Positions 54,183-63,636 of a stretch of DNA of 64,000 nucleotides are shown piece by piece. The DNA is from Roseiarcus sp963770035 (GTDB lineage: Bacteria; Pseudomonadota; Alphaproteobacteria; Rhizobiales; Beijerinckiaceae): contig CAVYON010000015.1 in the NCBI GenBank assembly GCA_963770035.1, positions 1-64,000 on the forward strand. Direction: 5' to 3'. The translations under genes and the position numbers were made by a program. The notes beneath the pieces are model-generated. The model did not search any database. It saw nothing but the letters and a program-made list of their open reading frames with translations, and was not told the origin of the DNA. Every line of letters starts with the position of its first letter. Position 1 is the stretch's first letter.

Positions 54183-55808
54183 ATGTTTCGCCTGTTGATT
54201 GTCCTCGCCGGAGTGGCGCTCGCCGCCTGGGGCCTGATGTGGTTTGCCGACAACCCAGGCCTCGTGACCCTGACCTGGCGCGGCGTCGAATACAAAGTCT
54301 CGATGATGGTCGCGATCGGCCTCGTGGCCGCTGTGGCGATCGTTTGGTCAATTGTCTGGGGTGTGCTGCGCTTCGTTCTCCGCATTCCGTCGCTGACGTC
54401 GCTGGCTGTGCGTGCGCGCCGACGCGAAAAGGGCCTCGCAGCCGTCTCGCGCGGCCTCATCGCCGTCAACACTGGCGACGTCCGGGCCGCGGGCAAGCAC
54501 GCAGCGGACGCCAACCGCCTACTGACGAACGAGCCGATGGCCAAGCTGCTGACCGCCCAGGCCGCCCAGCTTGCGGGCGACCGGGAACGCGCGGTGGAGG
54601 CGTACAACGCCATGCTCGACCATCCCGACACCCACGGCCTCGGTCTCAGGGGCCTTCATGTCGAGGCGCACCGGGACGGCGATCATGAGGCGGCGCTGCA
54701 CTATGCGATGCGCGCCAACGCGCACGCCCCGGCCGCCTGGGCCGGACAGGCTGTCCTGGACGACCGGACCCGCAGGGGCGACTGGGCCGGCGCGCTCGCA
54801 ACTGTCAACTCGAACGCCGCCGCTCGCCTCATCGACAAGCCGACCGCCCAGCGCTGGCGCGCCGTCATCAAGACCGCGACGGCGGAGCAATTGAAGGACC
54901 GCGATCCCAAAGGCGCGATGGACCTTGCTTACGAGGCTTGCCGGCTGTCTCCCGGTTTGGTCCCGGCCGCAGCACTGTACGGACGCCTTGCGGCCACCGC
55001 CGGCGACACGCGACGCGGGACCCGGGTCCTCGAAACCGCCTATGCGCAAACGCCTCACCCAGACCTCGCCGCAGCCTATCTGCGCATGCGCCACGGCGAT
55101 TCGACCGGCGACCGGCTGACGCGCGCCCGCACGCTCGCGCGCGTCGCGCCTGACGACCCCGAGTCGATGCTGACAATCGGGCGCGCGGCGCTCGAAGCGC
55201 ATGACCTCGAAGCCGCCCGGGCGGCGGTCGAGCCCCTGATCGGCTCCGATTCCCCAAGTGGACGGCCGACGCGCCGCGTCTGCCTGCTCATGGCGGACAT
55301 CGAGGAGGCCGAGGGACATCACGGCGCCGTCAGGGAATGGCTGTCGCGAGCGGCCCGCGCGCCACGCGACAAAGCCTGGGTCGCCGACGGCATGACCAGC
55401 GACCGCTGGGCCCCCGTTTCGCCGAGGGGAACGCTGGACGCCTTTGTCTGGCGCACGCCCGACGAACGGCTGGCCGCGCTGTCCGAACCCGAGTCGATCG
55501 AGCCGGAATCCGCGGCCCCGCCTGCGGCGCCGCCGGTCCTGCCGCCCGCCGTGGCCGCAAACGGGTCGGCCGCCGTCGCAAGCCAGCCTGGGGACGGAGC
55601 GCCGCCGGACGAAACCGCCCCGGCGTCGGCGCCGGATTCGCTTCCCGCCGGAAAGCCGGCGCGCCCCGAACCGGCCCACGCGTCCTCGAGCCCGGCGCCG
55701 AGCGTCGGCGTCATAATCGATCCGGCCAGCATGGCGCCGGATGATCCCGGCCCGGGGGAGTCCGAGGCGCCGCGCCGCCGCACGTCCTGGATTTACGCAA
55801 ACGACTGA
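54183..55808 (+). CDS. hemY: HemY-type haem biosynthesis-associated TPR protein
   Basis: 541 residues. Two N-terminal membrane helices (FRLLIVLAGVALAAWGLMWFA and VSMMVAIGLVAAVAIVWSIVWGVL) define the HemY_N domain, then TPR-like helices to about 430, and a Pro/Ala/Glu-rich C-terminal tail. It is distinct from the HemY protoporphyrinogen oxidase of Gram-positives. It scaffolds late haem synthesis in the inner membrane. It follows the mitofilin-like gene in the conserved order. Confidence 0.88.
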   Translation: MFRLLIVLAGVALAAWGLMWFADNPGLVTLTWRGVEYKVSMMVAIGLVAAVAIVWSIVWGVLRFVLRIPSLTSLAVRARRREKGLAAVSRGLIAVNTGDVRAAGKHAADANRLLTNEPMAKLLTAQAAQLAGDRERAVEAYNAMLDHPDTHGLGLRGLHVEAHRDGDHEAALHYAMRANAHAPAAWAGQAVLDDRTRRGDWAGALATVNSNAAARLIDKPTAQRWRAVIKTATAEQLKDRDPKGAMDLAYEACRLSPGLVPAAALYGRLAATAGDTRRGTRVLETAYAQTPHPDLAAAYLRMRHGDSTGDRLTRARTLARVAPDDPESMLTIGRAALEAHDLEAARAAVEPLIGSDSPSGRPTRRVCLLMADIEEAEGHHGAVREWLSRAARAPRDKAWVADGMTSDRWAPVSPRGTLDAFVWRTPDERLAALSEPESIEPESAAPPAAPPVLPPAVAANGSAAVASQPGDGAPPDETAPASAPDSLPAGKPARPEPAHASSSPAPSVGVIIDPASMAPDDPGPGESEAPRRRTSWIYAND

Positions 55809-55836
55809 GCAAGGCCGTTCAGCTCTGGAGAACGAC

Positions 55837-57059
55837 ATGTCCCCTTCGTCGGTCGTCATCGTCGGCGCCGGGCACGCGGGCGTGCAGGCCGCGGCCAGCC
55901 TGCGCGAAGACGGCTATGGGGGCGAGGTCGTCCTTCTGTCCGACGAGCGGGAGCTGCCGTATCAGCGTCCGCCGCTTTCCAAGGCCTTCTTGAAGGGCGA
56001 AATGGAGCTTCACGGCCTGCCGCTCAGGGCCGAGGCCTTCTATCGCGACCGGCGCATCGACCTGCGTCTCGGCGTCCGCGCGACCAGAATCGAACGGGCC
56101 GCGCACCGGCTGGCGCTGACCGGCGGGGGGGCGATCCCCTATGGCCATCTGATCCTGGCGACGGGCGCCCGCCAGAGACGGCTCGATGCTCCCGGCGTCG
56201 ACCTGCCGGGGGTCGCACGCGCTGCGCACCATCGCCGACGCCACGGCGCTGCGGGCGCGCATTGCCGCCGGCCTCAAGGTGGTGGTGATCGGCGCGGGCT
56301 TCATCGGGCTCGAGGTTGCGGCGACCGCCGCCAAGCTCGGCGCCGAGGTCAGCGTGGTCGAGATCGCCCGGCCGATGGGCCGCGCGGTGTCGCCGGTCCT
56401 TTCCGAATTCTACATCGAGGCGCATCGGGCCTTCGGCGCGCGCCTTTTCCTCGGGGTCGGCGTCAAGGCGATCCGGGGAGAGGACAGGGCGGAGGCGGTT
56501 GTCCTCTCCGACGGCCAGGTCCTGCCGGCCAACCTTGTGCTCGTCGGCGTCGGCGTCACCGCCGAGGATACGCTCGCCCGCGAGGCGGGGCTCGAATGCG
56601 CCAACGGTGTCGTGGTCGACGCCCATCTTTCGACCTCCGACCCGTACGTTTCCGCGATCGGCGACTGCGCCGCCTTCCCCCATGCGACGCTCGGCTTTTC
56701 GACCCGGCTCGAATTCGATCCAGAACGCGGTGGACCAGGCCAAATGCGTCGCCGCCCGCCTTGCCGGCAAGCCCGCCCCCTACGACGCGCTCGCCTGGTT
56801 CTGGAGCGACCAGGGCGACTTGAAGCTGATGATCGCGGGGTTGTCGCACGACGTCGATCAATGGGTCGTGCGCGGCGATCCGGCGACCCGCGCCTTTTCG
56901 ACCTTCGGCTTCCGCCGCGGCAAGCTGGCGGTGGTCGAATTGGTCAACCGCGCCGGCGACCACGCGGCGGCCAAGCGCATCTTCGCCACGGGCAAGACGA
57001 TGACCCCGGAACAGGCCGCCGATCCGGGCTTCGACCTCCGGGCGCTGGCGAAGGGGTAG
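55837..57059 (+). CDS. FAD-dependent ferredoxin-type reductase, two frameshifts
   Basis: MSPSSVVIVGAGHAGVQAAASLREDGYGGEVVLLSDERELPYQRPPLSK identifies the putidaredoxin/rhodocoxin reductase-type flavoproteins. The frame shifts +1 near 56207-56215 (LPGV to HALRTIADATAL) and again near 56713 (RLE to SIQNAVDQAKCVA). Joined, it gives about 407 residues with FAD and NAD motifs (VVVIGAGFIGLEVAATAAKLG) and the C-terminal reductase domain (WFWSDQGDLKLMIAG). It passes electrons from NADH to a 2Fe-2S ferredoxin, often for an oxygenase. No such partner is adjacent. Confidence 0.82.
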
Positions 57060-57060
57060 C

Positions 57061-57114
57061 GTGTAGGGCGCCGTCGATGACCGCGCCGGCCGGGTCAGCG
57101 ACCCGGCCCTACAA
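57061..57114. repeat. REP-like hairpin after the reductase gene
   Basis: TGTAGGGCGC...GCGCC and CCGGGTC-AGC-GACCCGG-CCCTACA form nested stems of the same style as those in the box cluster. It may double as a transcript end for the reductase gene. Confidence 0.6.
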
Positions 57115-57269
57115 TTTGGCGCGAGCGGCCGGTTTAGGATTTTTTATCGACCGGGCGCTTATCTGTCAGAGGGTTGCGACCCGCCTTAGCGGCGCGCCCG
57201 CGCCCGGGACGAAAGCGTGGCGCGATCGCCCACATAAAACACATTGATAACATGTTTTAATTGGCCGCA

Positions 57270-58598
57270 TCAGCGGACGGAGGCGTCGAGCAGGCGCCTC
57301 AATCGCTCGACCTGCGCGCGCGTCGTCTCCGCCATCCACCCCTCCGGCGCGCTGGCGAGCGCGGCGCTCAGCGCTTCTTCTCCTGCAGGGTCGCCGAGCG
57401 CGACCAGCGACTCGGCGTGGGTCGCCGCGATCCAGTAGCCCTCCTGTTGCAGCGCCGTCCCCGCCACCGAAATCTTTCCGGCCAGTTCGTCGCGCCGCCG
57501 CGCCGTGATCTCCACGACCTCCTGGCGGACGCGGCCGGCGAAGACGTTGTCGGCGATGCGATCGTCGCCTGAAGAGAGCGCCGCACGCATATTGTACAGA
57601 TACGCGAGATTGGTCCCGTTGTAGAAGTCGCGCCGGATGCGGAAGCCGCGCTCCGCCGCGCGAATCGCCTCGTCGAGATCGAGGCGGCGCTCGTCCGTCG
57701 GCAGGGAGTTCGTCTCGGCCTTGCGTTTGTGGATGGCGCTCCAGAGGCCGAGCGTTTCGGGATCGGTCGTCGTCTCCACATCGAGTTTGCGCAGCAGATC
57801 CGCAGCTTTCGCGTAGCCGTCGAGCGCACGCTGCGGTCGCTCGGTTCTTGCCGCCTGCTCGCCGGCTTTGTACGTCGCCAGGGCCAATTGCTGAACGACT
57901 GCCGACCGCGCCTGCCTTTCCGCGCCGTCCGCGCCGGGCGCCGTCTGATCGCGGTAGATTTCCTCCAGGAGGTTTCGCGCCAACGCAAAGGCGTCCGACG
58001 CCATGGCCTGACGCGCGAACTCAAGCTTGGCCGCGTAGGTGTCGGGCTCCGGGATGTTCGACTTGACCGCCGCGCTGACCGACGGCGTTTGCGCCCCACT
58101 CCGGCGCTGCGGCTTCTCGAGGTCGTTGAGAACGGTATAGATGGGACTGTCGACGGCTTCGCTTGTCTTCAGCGCGCTGGCCAGGCTCTCGAGCACGCCG
58201 CGCATGCGCATCACCTCGTCGAAGCCGATGTCGGGGCCGAGATGCATGTAGTGCTGGACGAGGATGTGCGTCACGTCGAAGGGAATCTTGAAGCCGCTTT
58301 CCGCGATGATGATCGTCGCCCGGGGCTTTAGCGCGTGGCGCACGCCGAGTTCGAAGATCGCGTTGGGGTTGGAGGTCGACAGGTCCGCCACGACGAGATC
58401 GGCGCTGTACAGCATGTCGTACATCGGAACGTCGATCATGCCCGAGTGCAGGATCTCGTCCGCTCTCACGCAGTCGTAGCCCGCGGCGATGATCGCCGGC
58501 TTGATGATGTTGCGGTAGCTGCTGTCGAGGTCGAACTCCCGCCCCGAAGCCGGATCGGTCTTCTTCCCGAATCCCATAATGACGAAACAGGTCGGCAT
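57270..58598 (-). CDS. TPR-containing protein with nucleotide-processing-like N-terminal domain (TPR-S type)
   Basis: 442 residues. N-terminal domain (1-150) starts CFVIMGFGKKTD, then YRNIIKPAIIAAGYDCVRADEI, DLVVADLSTSNPNAIFELGVRHAL. This is the pattern of deoxyribosyltransferase-like/SLOG- or TIR-related effector domains. The remainder (about 190-430) is helical, with tetratricopeptide-like units (TRAFs-binding/TPR-S type). Such architectures have been described in bacterial conflict systems as effector plus sensor. It is not adjacent to the TIR-STAND gene, but it lies directly beside the IS91-family element. Confidence 0.68.
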   Translation of the reverse strand: MPTCFVIMGFGKKTDPASGREFDLDSSYRNIIKPAIIAAGYDCVRADEILHSGMIDVPMYDMLYSADLVVADLSTSNPNAIFELGVRHALKPRATIIIAESGFKIPFDVTHILVQHYMHLGPDIGFDEVMRMRGVLESLASALKTSEAVDSPIYTVLNDLEKPQRRSGAQTPSVSAAVKSNIPEPDTYAAKLEFARQAMASDAFALARNLLEEIYRDQTAPGADGAERQARSAVVQQLALATYKAGEQAARTERPQRALDGYAKAADLLRKLDVETTTDPETLGLWSAIHKRKAETNSLPTDERRLDLDEAIRAAERGFRIRRDFYNGTNLAYLYNMRAALSSGDDRIADNVFAGRVRQEVVEITARRRDELAGKISVAGTALQQEGYWIAATHAESLVALGDPAGEEALSAALASAPEGWMAETTRAQVERLRRLLDASVR

Positions 58599-58973
58599 CC
58601 CGGCCTCCGGGGACTTCTCGGTCCCTCGACGTGCGCACTCTGCATTGGCTGCTGCGCAAACGCAACGAGGCGCGAATTGCAGGTCCGGAAGGCCGTCCTG
58701 CCACCGGCCGATCCGCTGGGCGCTGACTTGATCATCGCTTCTGTCAGCGACAACGAACGGGATTTGCCGGTCGGAGCCTCTTAACCCGATGCGTTGTGGA
58801 GAAAGTCAACGTATTGGCGCCAAGGGGAATGGCAGGAGTGCGCAAGAGGACTAAACCGCTCGCGCGGTAGGGGCGGCGAGCGAGCGGAGAGGGTGTACGG
58901 GTAAGGACAACGGGAAGACTCGGCCCTGTCTCAAGATCGTGGGGTTCAACCCCATGCGAGACAGGAGCATTCG
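58599..58973. other. Region between the TPR gene and the IS91 companion integrase
   Basis: 375 bp without a gene. It should contain the promoter of the leftward TPR gene and the left end of the IS91-family element, whose exact border cannot be placed. A long hairpin lies at its right end. Confidence 0.4.
58925..58965. promoter_or_regulatory. Hairpin just upstream of the IS integrase
   Basis: CCTGTCTC (58925-58932) pairs with GAGACAGG (58958-58965), and an inner stem TGGGGTT/AACCCCA surrounds the loop. It is directly before the integrase start at 58974, and so may be a leader hairpin or the subterminal structure of the element end. Confidence 0.5.
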
Positions 58974-59850
58974 ATGTCCGACAATTCCATCAGCCAGTTG
59001 CGGCAGCGCATGATCGAGGACATGACGGCGCGGCGGTTCAAGGAGAAGGTTCAGAAGGACTACGTCCGGCACGTGAGGACCTTCACGGAGTTCCTCGGCC
59101 GTTCTCCGGATACGGCGACGAGCGAGGACCTTCGCCGCTTTCAACTGCACATGGCCCAGCAACAGATCGGCGCGCCGACGATCAATTCCGCCATCTCCGC
59201 GTTGCGGTTCTTCTTCACCGAGACGCTCGAACGGCCCGACCTCGTTCGTCCTCTGAGGCTCGTGAACGAGCCGCGAAGGGCGCCGATCGTGCTGAGCCCG
59301 GAGGAGGTGGCGCGTCTCCTCCAGGCCGCGCCGAGCCTCAAGTACAAGGCCGCGCTCAGCGTCGCCTACGGCGCAGGCCTCCGGGTGTCCGAGGTCGCGA
59401 ACCTGAAGGTGTCCGACATCGACAGTGGGCGCATGATGCTCCGGGTCGAGCAGGGCAAGGGACGGCGGGACCGCGATGTGATGCTGTCGCCCCAACTGCT
59501 CCAACTCCTGCGCGAATGGTGGAAGGCGGCGCGGCCGCAGGTCTGGCTCTTTCCCGGCCAGAACCCGATCAATCCGGTGACCGCGCGTCAGATCAACCGC
59601 GCCGTGACCGCCGCCAAAGACCTGGCCGGCATCTCCAAGCGCGTGTCGCCTCATACCCTGCGGCACAGCTTCGCCACCCACCTGCTCGAACAGGGCGTCG
59701 ATATTCGCGTGATTCAGGCGTTGCTCGGACATTCGCGAGCTCGAGACGACCGCGCTCTACACCCGCGTCGCCGTCAGCACGGTCCGCGATATCAAGAGTC
59801 CGCTGGACCGGCTGGACGTCAAGTTGACGAAGCGAACGCCGCCCGCCTGA
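58974..59850 (+). CDS. IS91-associated tyrosine recombinase (one frameshift)
   Basis: About 291 residues after correction. XerC/D-like, with core-binding domain 1-90 and catalytic domain with Arg in GAGLRVSEVANL and HxxR in HTLRHSFATHLLEQG. After GHSR (59736-59739) one extra base shifts the frame. Corrected reading gives LETTALYTRVAVSTVRDIKSPLDRL, restoring the nucleophilic Tyr, and ends at 59850. As written, the frame runs on into the transposase gene without Tyr and would be inactive. Such integrases often accompany IS91-type transposases in alphaproteobacteria. Confidence 0.83.
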
Positions 59851-59860
59851 CCACGGCCGC

Positions 59861-61102
59861 GTGGCGCGGCTTCCCCTGGAGGTCGCCGACGTCTTTCGCG
59901 CCCACGGGGCGGCGTGGCGAAAGGCCAACGCCGGGCACGTGAGCCTCGACCAGTTGAAGGTCATGTCGGCGATCGAGACCTGTCGCACAGCCGCGCTCGG
60001 CGGACACGTCGAGCGCTGCGAGGACTGCGCGCACGAGCGGATCGCCTACAATTCCTGTCGCAACCGGCATTGCCCGAAGTGCCAGGCGGCCGCCGCACGG
60101 CGATGGCTCGAAGACCGTGAGGCCGAGCTTCTGCCGGCTCCGTACTATCACGTCGTCTTCACCCTGCCGGCCGCGATCGGCACGATCGCGTCCCAGAACA
60201 AGGCGGCCGTCTACGACCTCCTGTTCAGGACCGCCGCGGAGACGCTGACCACCATCGCCGCCGACCCGAAGCATCTGGGCGCGCGCATCGGCCTGACCGC
60301 CGTACTGCACACCTGGGGCTCGGCGATGACCCACCATCCCCACGTCCACGTGATCGTTCCCGGCGGCGGTGTTTCGCCGGACGGGTCGCGCTGGGTCGCC
60401 TGCAAGCGCGGCTTCTTTCTGCCGGTGCGGGTGCTCTCCCGCCTGTTCCGTCGGCTCTTCCTCGAAGGGCTCGCAGCCCTGCATGCGGCCGGACGCCTCG
60501 TCTTCTTCGGCAACCTTGCCGCGCTCGCCGATAAAGCCGCCTTCGACGCCGCCCTCGCGCCATTGCGCCGCTCGGAATGGGTTGTCTACGCCAAGAGGCC
60601 GTTCGCCGGGCCGAAGGCCGTCCTCGCCTACCTGTCGCGCTACACCCACCGCGTCGCGATCTCGAACTCCAGGCTCATCGCGCTCGACGAGAAGGGCGTC
60701 ACCTTCCGCTGGAAGGATTATCGCGCCCGCGGCGAGGTCCCCGGCAAAGCCTGGATCAAGCCGATGACGCTCGCGGCCGGCGAGTTCATCCGCCGCTTCC
60801 TTCTCCACGTGCTGCCGAGCGGCTTCCACCGCATCCGCCACTACGGCTTCCTCGCCAGCCCCGGACGCGCCGCAACCATCGGGCGCCTGCGGGACCTGAT
60901 CGCGGCCTCCAACGCGACCGCTCGGCCTCGCCCCGAAACCGACGCAAGCGGCGCCACGACCGGCCCCGAACCCGCCACGACGCAAGACATGGCCAGGATC
61001 TGTCCCTGCTGCGGCGGTCGCATGCGCATCATCGAGATGTTCGCCCGTGGCGCTCGTCCTCGCAGCTTCACCGCCGAACCCGCCGGAATCAACTCCTCAT
61101 GA
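59861..61102 (+). CDS. IS91-family transposase, intact
   Basis: 413 residues, GTG start 10 bp after the integrase stop. N-terminal zinc-binding cluster (CRTAALGGHVERCEDCAHE ... CRNRHCPKC, about 41-74), HUH motif HVH at 161-163 in HHPHVHVIVPGGG, and two catalytic tyrosines Y257 and Y261 in AYLSRYTHR. These are the features of Y2 rolling-circle transposases (IS91/IS801 type). A C-terminal second Cys pair is present (CPCCGG). It provides the uninterrupted reference for the split copy 1. Confidence 0.95.
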   Translation: MARLPLEVADVFRAHGAAWRKANAGHVSLDQLKVMSAIETCRTAALGGHVERCEDCAHERIAYNSCRNRHCPKCQAAAARRWLEDREAELLPAPYYHVVFTLPAAIGTIASQNKAAVYDLLFRTAAETLTTIAADPKHLGARIGLTAVLHTWGSAMTHHPHVHVIVPGGGVSPDGSRWVACKRGFFLPVRVLSRLFRRLFLEGLAALHAAGRLVFFGNLAALADKAAFDAALAPLRRSEWVVYAKRPFAGPKAVLAYLSRYTHRVAISNSRLIALDEKGVTFRWKDYRARGEVPGKAWIKPMTLAAGEFIRRFLLHVLPSGFHRIRHYGFLASPGRAATIGRLRDLIAASNATARPRPETDASGATTGPEPATTQDMARICPCCGGRMRIIEMFARGARPRSFTAEPAGINSS

Positions 61103-61460
61103 CCCCCGCCCCGGCCCGCGCCATCCCCGACCTTTGCTCAACGAGGACCTTCCCCGGCGCCGCTCCGTTCGCGCCCGAGCCGACGGCCGCGTCCAACCTC
61201 GCGCGCCTCCGCGCCGCCGAAAGGCGCGCCTATGCTACTCGGCTGATCCTGGGCTCGTCCGTCGCCCTCGCGCCCTCCGCAAAAGCCCCGCTGCGGCCGT
61301 ACCGCGCGGCGCCACCGAGGGCCAAATCCCCATAGCGGCCCGGCGGCGCCGGACGCTCACCGTCCCGCGGTTTCCTCCCCTTGAGGCTTTCGGACGCCGG
61401 CCCTCCGGCCCGCACCTCCGCCCGCGTCAGGGCCGGCATCCGAAACCCTTCATAGAAGCG

Positions 61461-61596
61461 GGCTTTGACGGACGGGGCGGCGAACGGGTGATATACGGCC
61501 CTTTGCTGATGGGGTGGACGGCGCCCCGAACGGCATCAAGGGAGGAGGCGACGAGAGTTGCCGTTCCCGAGCGCACAAGTGAGATGCGTGAGAAAC
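61461..61596. other. Short spacer between the IS element and the LysR gene
   Basis: Unique sequence beyond the homology with copy 1. No gene or terminator recognised. Confidence 0.4.
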
Positions 61597-62586
61597 CTAC
61601 CGCCTTTCGCCGATCGCAGACTCCTTAACCGGCGCTGAGCCTCGTCGGTTCGGCAGCCGTCCGCGCACTTCGCGCTGCTTGAAGAGTTCCACGCACACGG
61701 CGCGTAGCCACTGGCTGGCGGGATCGTGGTGGACACGGGCGTGCCAGTATTGTTTGACGGTGAATCCGGACACCTCCAGCGGGCATGGGAAAGCCTTTAG
61801 CCCGTAGAAATGCGCCAGAGTCTCCCCGACGTGGCGAGGGAGCGTGGCGATCAGGTCGGTCGTGCCGACGATGGCGGGCAGACCGAGGAAGCCGGGCAGT
61901 TCGAGGGCCACGTTTCGCACGCCGCCCAGTCGCTCCAGCGCGTGCGCCAGCAGTTCGTGGGCGGTCCCTCCGAGAACGTCGACATGCGCCTCGCGCGCAA
62001 AATCCGCGACCGATAGCTCGTCCCGGACGCGCGGATGCTCGCGGTTGGCGATACAGACCCAGTCTTGCGGAAACAGCACCTGCTGGAAATGTCCGGCGTC
62101 GAGGCTGGATATGTACCCGAGCGCCAGATTCCCTTCACCGGATTGCAGCACGCGGGGCGTGTCGGAGCCGATCTGCATAACCTCGATGCGGACGCCGGGC
62201 GCCACGCTTCGGACACGGTCCAGGATGCTTGGCAGCAGGGTGACGTGGCTCGCGTCGGTCATGCAGAGACAGAAACGGCGATGCGAAGTCGCCGGGTCGA
62301 AATCGGTCCGCAGGTCAGACAATCGCCGCAGGGCGTCGAGCGCCTGCCGCGCCGTGCCGATCACGGCCTCCGCGCGCGGCGTCGGCAGCATGCCTTCGGG
62401 CGTGCGAATGAACAGCGGGTCGTCCAAATTCTTTCGCAGGCGCGATAGCCACATCGATACCGTTGGCTGACTTTGCCCAAGCATCTCGGACGCTTTGGTG
62501 ACGCTGCCGGTCGCAAACAGCGCGTCGAGCAACCGCAGCAGGCGCGGGTCGAGCAGTCGGCCGTCGGGCGAAGCAGGATTCGTCAT
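61597..62586 (-). CDS. LysR-family transcriptional regulator
   Basis: 329 residues from the ATG at 62586. N-terminal winged HTH (RLLDPRLLRLLDALFATGSVTKASEMLGQSQPTVSMWLSRLRKNLDDPLFIRT) and a C-terminal effector-binding domain (about 100-300). It resembles the NodD/LinR-like subgroup in its HTH. It is divergent from a ketopantoate-reductase-type gene with 100 bp between starts, so it probably controls panE and the following VOC gene. Two ATATCGA copies in that gap may be part of the operator. Confidence 0.88.
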   Translation of the reverse strand: MTNPASPDGRLLDPRLLRLLDALFATGSVTKASEMLGQSQPTVSMWLSRLRKNLDDPLFIRTPEGMLPTPRAEAVIGTARQALDALRRLSDLRTDFDPATSHRRFCLCMTDASHVTLLPSILDRVRSVAPGVRIEVMQIGSDTPRVLQSGEGNLALGYISSLDAGHFQQVLFPQDWVCIANREHPRVRDELSVADFAREAHVDVLGGTAHELLAHALERLGGVRNVALELPGFLGLPAIVGTTDLIATLPRHVGETLAHFYGLKAFPCPLEVSGFTVKQYWHARVHHDPASQWLRAVCVELFKQREVRGRLPNRRGSAPVKESAIGERR

Positions 62587-62686
62587 CAAGAAACATAATA
62601 TCGACTATCAATTTCATCGCATATCGAAATGTTTCAACGGCTGATATCCGGAATGCAACACAGAAGCGGCGTGGGAGGATTTTGGC

Positions 62687-63631
62687 ATGCGGGTCTGTTT
62701 TGTCGGCGCGGGCTCGCTCGGCTCGACGATCGGCGGAGCGCTGGCGCGAGGCGGGGCGGATGTCTGCCTGATCGATCCGTTCCAGGCGCATGTCGACGCC
62801 ATCAACGCGCACGGGCTCAGCATGCTGGAGGGCGACGTCGAGACGACCGTCAAGCTCTCGGCTCGCACATCGGCCGCCGCAGTCGGCGCCGTCGCCGACC
62901 TGGTGATCGTGCTCGTCAAATCCTATCACACGCGTGACGCCGTCCGCGCCGCCGCGCCGATCATCGGACCGCATACGGTCGTGATGTCGCTTCAAAACGG
63001 CCTCGGCCATGAGGACATCCTGACAGAGGAACTGGGCCGCGAACGGGTGATGGCCGGCAAGACCTATGTCGGCGGCGTGCTGCTCGGCCCCGGACGCGTT
63101 CGCTCTGGCGTTGTCGGCAAGGAGACAATCATCGGCGAGCTGGACGGCCGGATTACAGCGCGCGGCGAGGCGATCGCAGAGACCTTCAACCGCGCTGGCC
63201 TCATGACGATGCTGAGCGACAACATTCTCGGCGCGATGTGGGACAAGCTGTTCATCAACGTGGCCGGCGGCGGTCTGACGGCGATCACCGGCCTGACTTA
63301 TGGCGGCCTCTATTCGCAGCCCGAGCTGGAGTCCTGCTCGCTCGCGGCGATTTCCGAGGCCATCGCCGTCGCGAAAGCCGCGGGGATCAGGATCTCGATA
63401 ATAGATCCGAAGCAGGCCTGGACGATGGCCTCGGCCGGACTGCCGCCGCAGTTCAAGACCTCCATGCTTCAGAGCCTCCAGTCGGGCGCGCTGACTGAAG
63501 TTGACTTCATCCACGGCTCGGTCGTGCGCTGGGGGGCGAAGCTCGGCGTTCCGACACCCGTCAATTCCACCCTCGTCGCCTTGGTCAAGGGCCTCGAATA
63601 CGCCCGCACCGATTATCCCGGAAAGGCTTGA
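62687..63631 (+). CDS. Ketopantoate reductase family oxidoreductase (PanE/ApbA)
   Basis: 314 residues. N-terminal Rossmann motif MRVCFVGAGSLGSTIGGALA, the conserved LVKSYHTRDA and SLQNGLGHEDIL, and a C-terminal domain with WDKLFINVAGGGLTAITGL. The family reduces 2-dehydropantoate or related 2-oxo acids with NADPH. Because it is controlled by a LysR gene and followed by a VOC gene, a catabolic role on another substrate is as likely as pantothenate synthesis. Confidence 0.85.
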   Translation: MRVCFVGAGSLGSTIGGALARGGADVCLIDPFQAHVDAINAHGLSMLEGDVETTVKLSARTSAAAVGAVADLVIVLVKSYHTRDAVRAAAPIIGPHTVVMSLQNGLGHEDILTEELGRERVMAGKTYVGGVLLGPGRVRSGVVGKETIIGELDGRITARGEAIAETFNRAGLMTMLSDNILGAMWDKLFINVAGGGLTAITGLTYGGLYSQPELESCSLAAISEAIAVAKAAGIRISIIDPKQAWTMASAGLPPQFKTSMLQSLQSGALTEVDFIHGSVVRWGAKLGVPTPVNSTLVALVKGLEYARTDYPGKA

Positions 63632-63636
63632 AGCCC

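Larger units (their letters stand above)
58851..61460 (+). mobile_element. IS91-family element, copy 2 (integrase plus intact transposase)
   Basis: Contains a tyrosine recombinase gene and a Y2 rolling-circle transposase gene in the same orientation, 10 bp apart. From 59851 to about 61460 it is nearly identical to copy 1 and lies in the same direction. The right end carries the conserved 9-bp inverted repeat (61396-61404 and 61429-61437). The left limit is approximate. Confidence 0.8.

Noticed and set aside
58945..58960. tRNA T-arm-like GGTTCAACCCC
   Set aside because: It is part of a longer symmetric hairpin. No acceptor stem or anticodon arm can be built around it.
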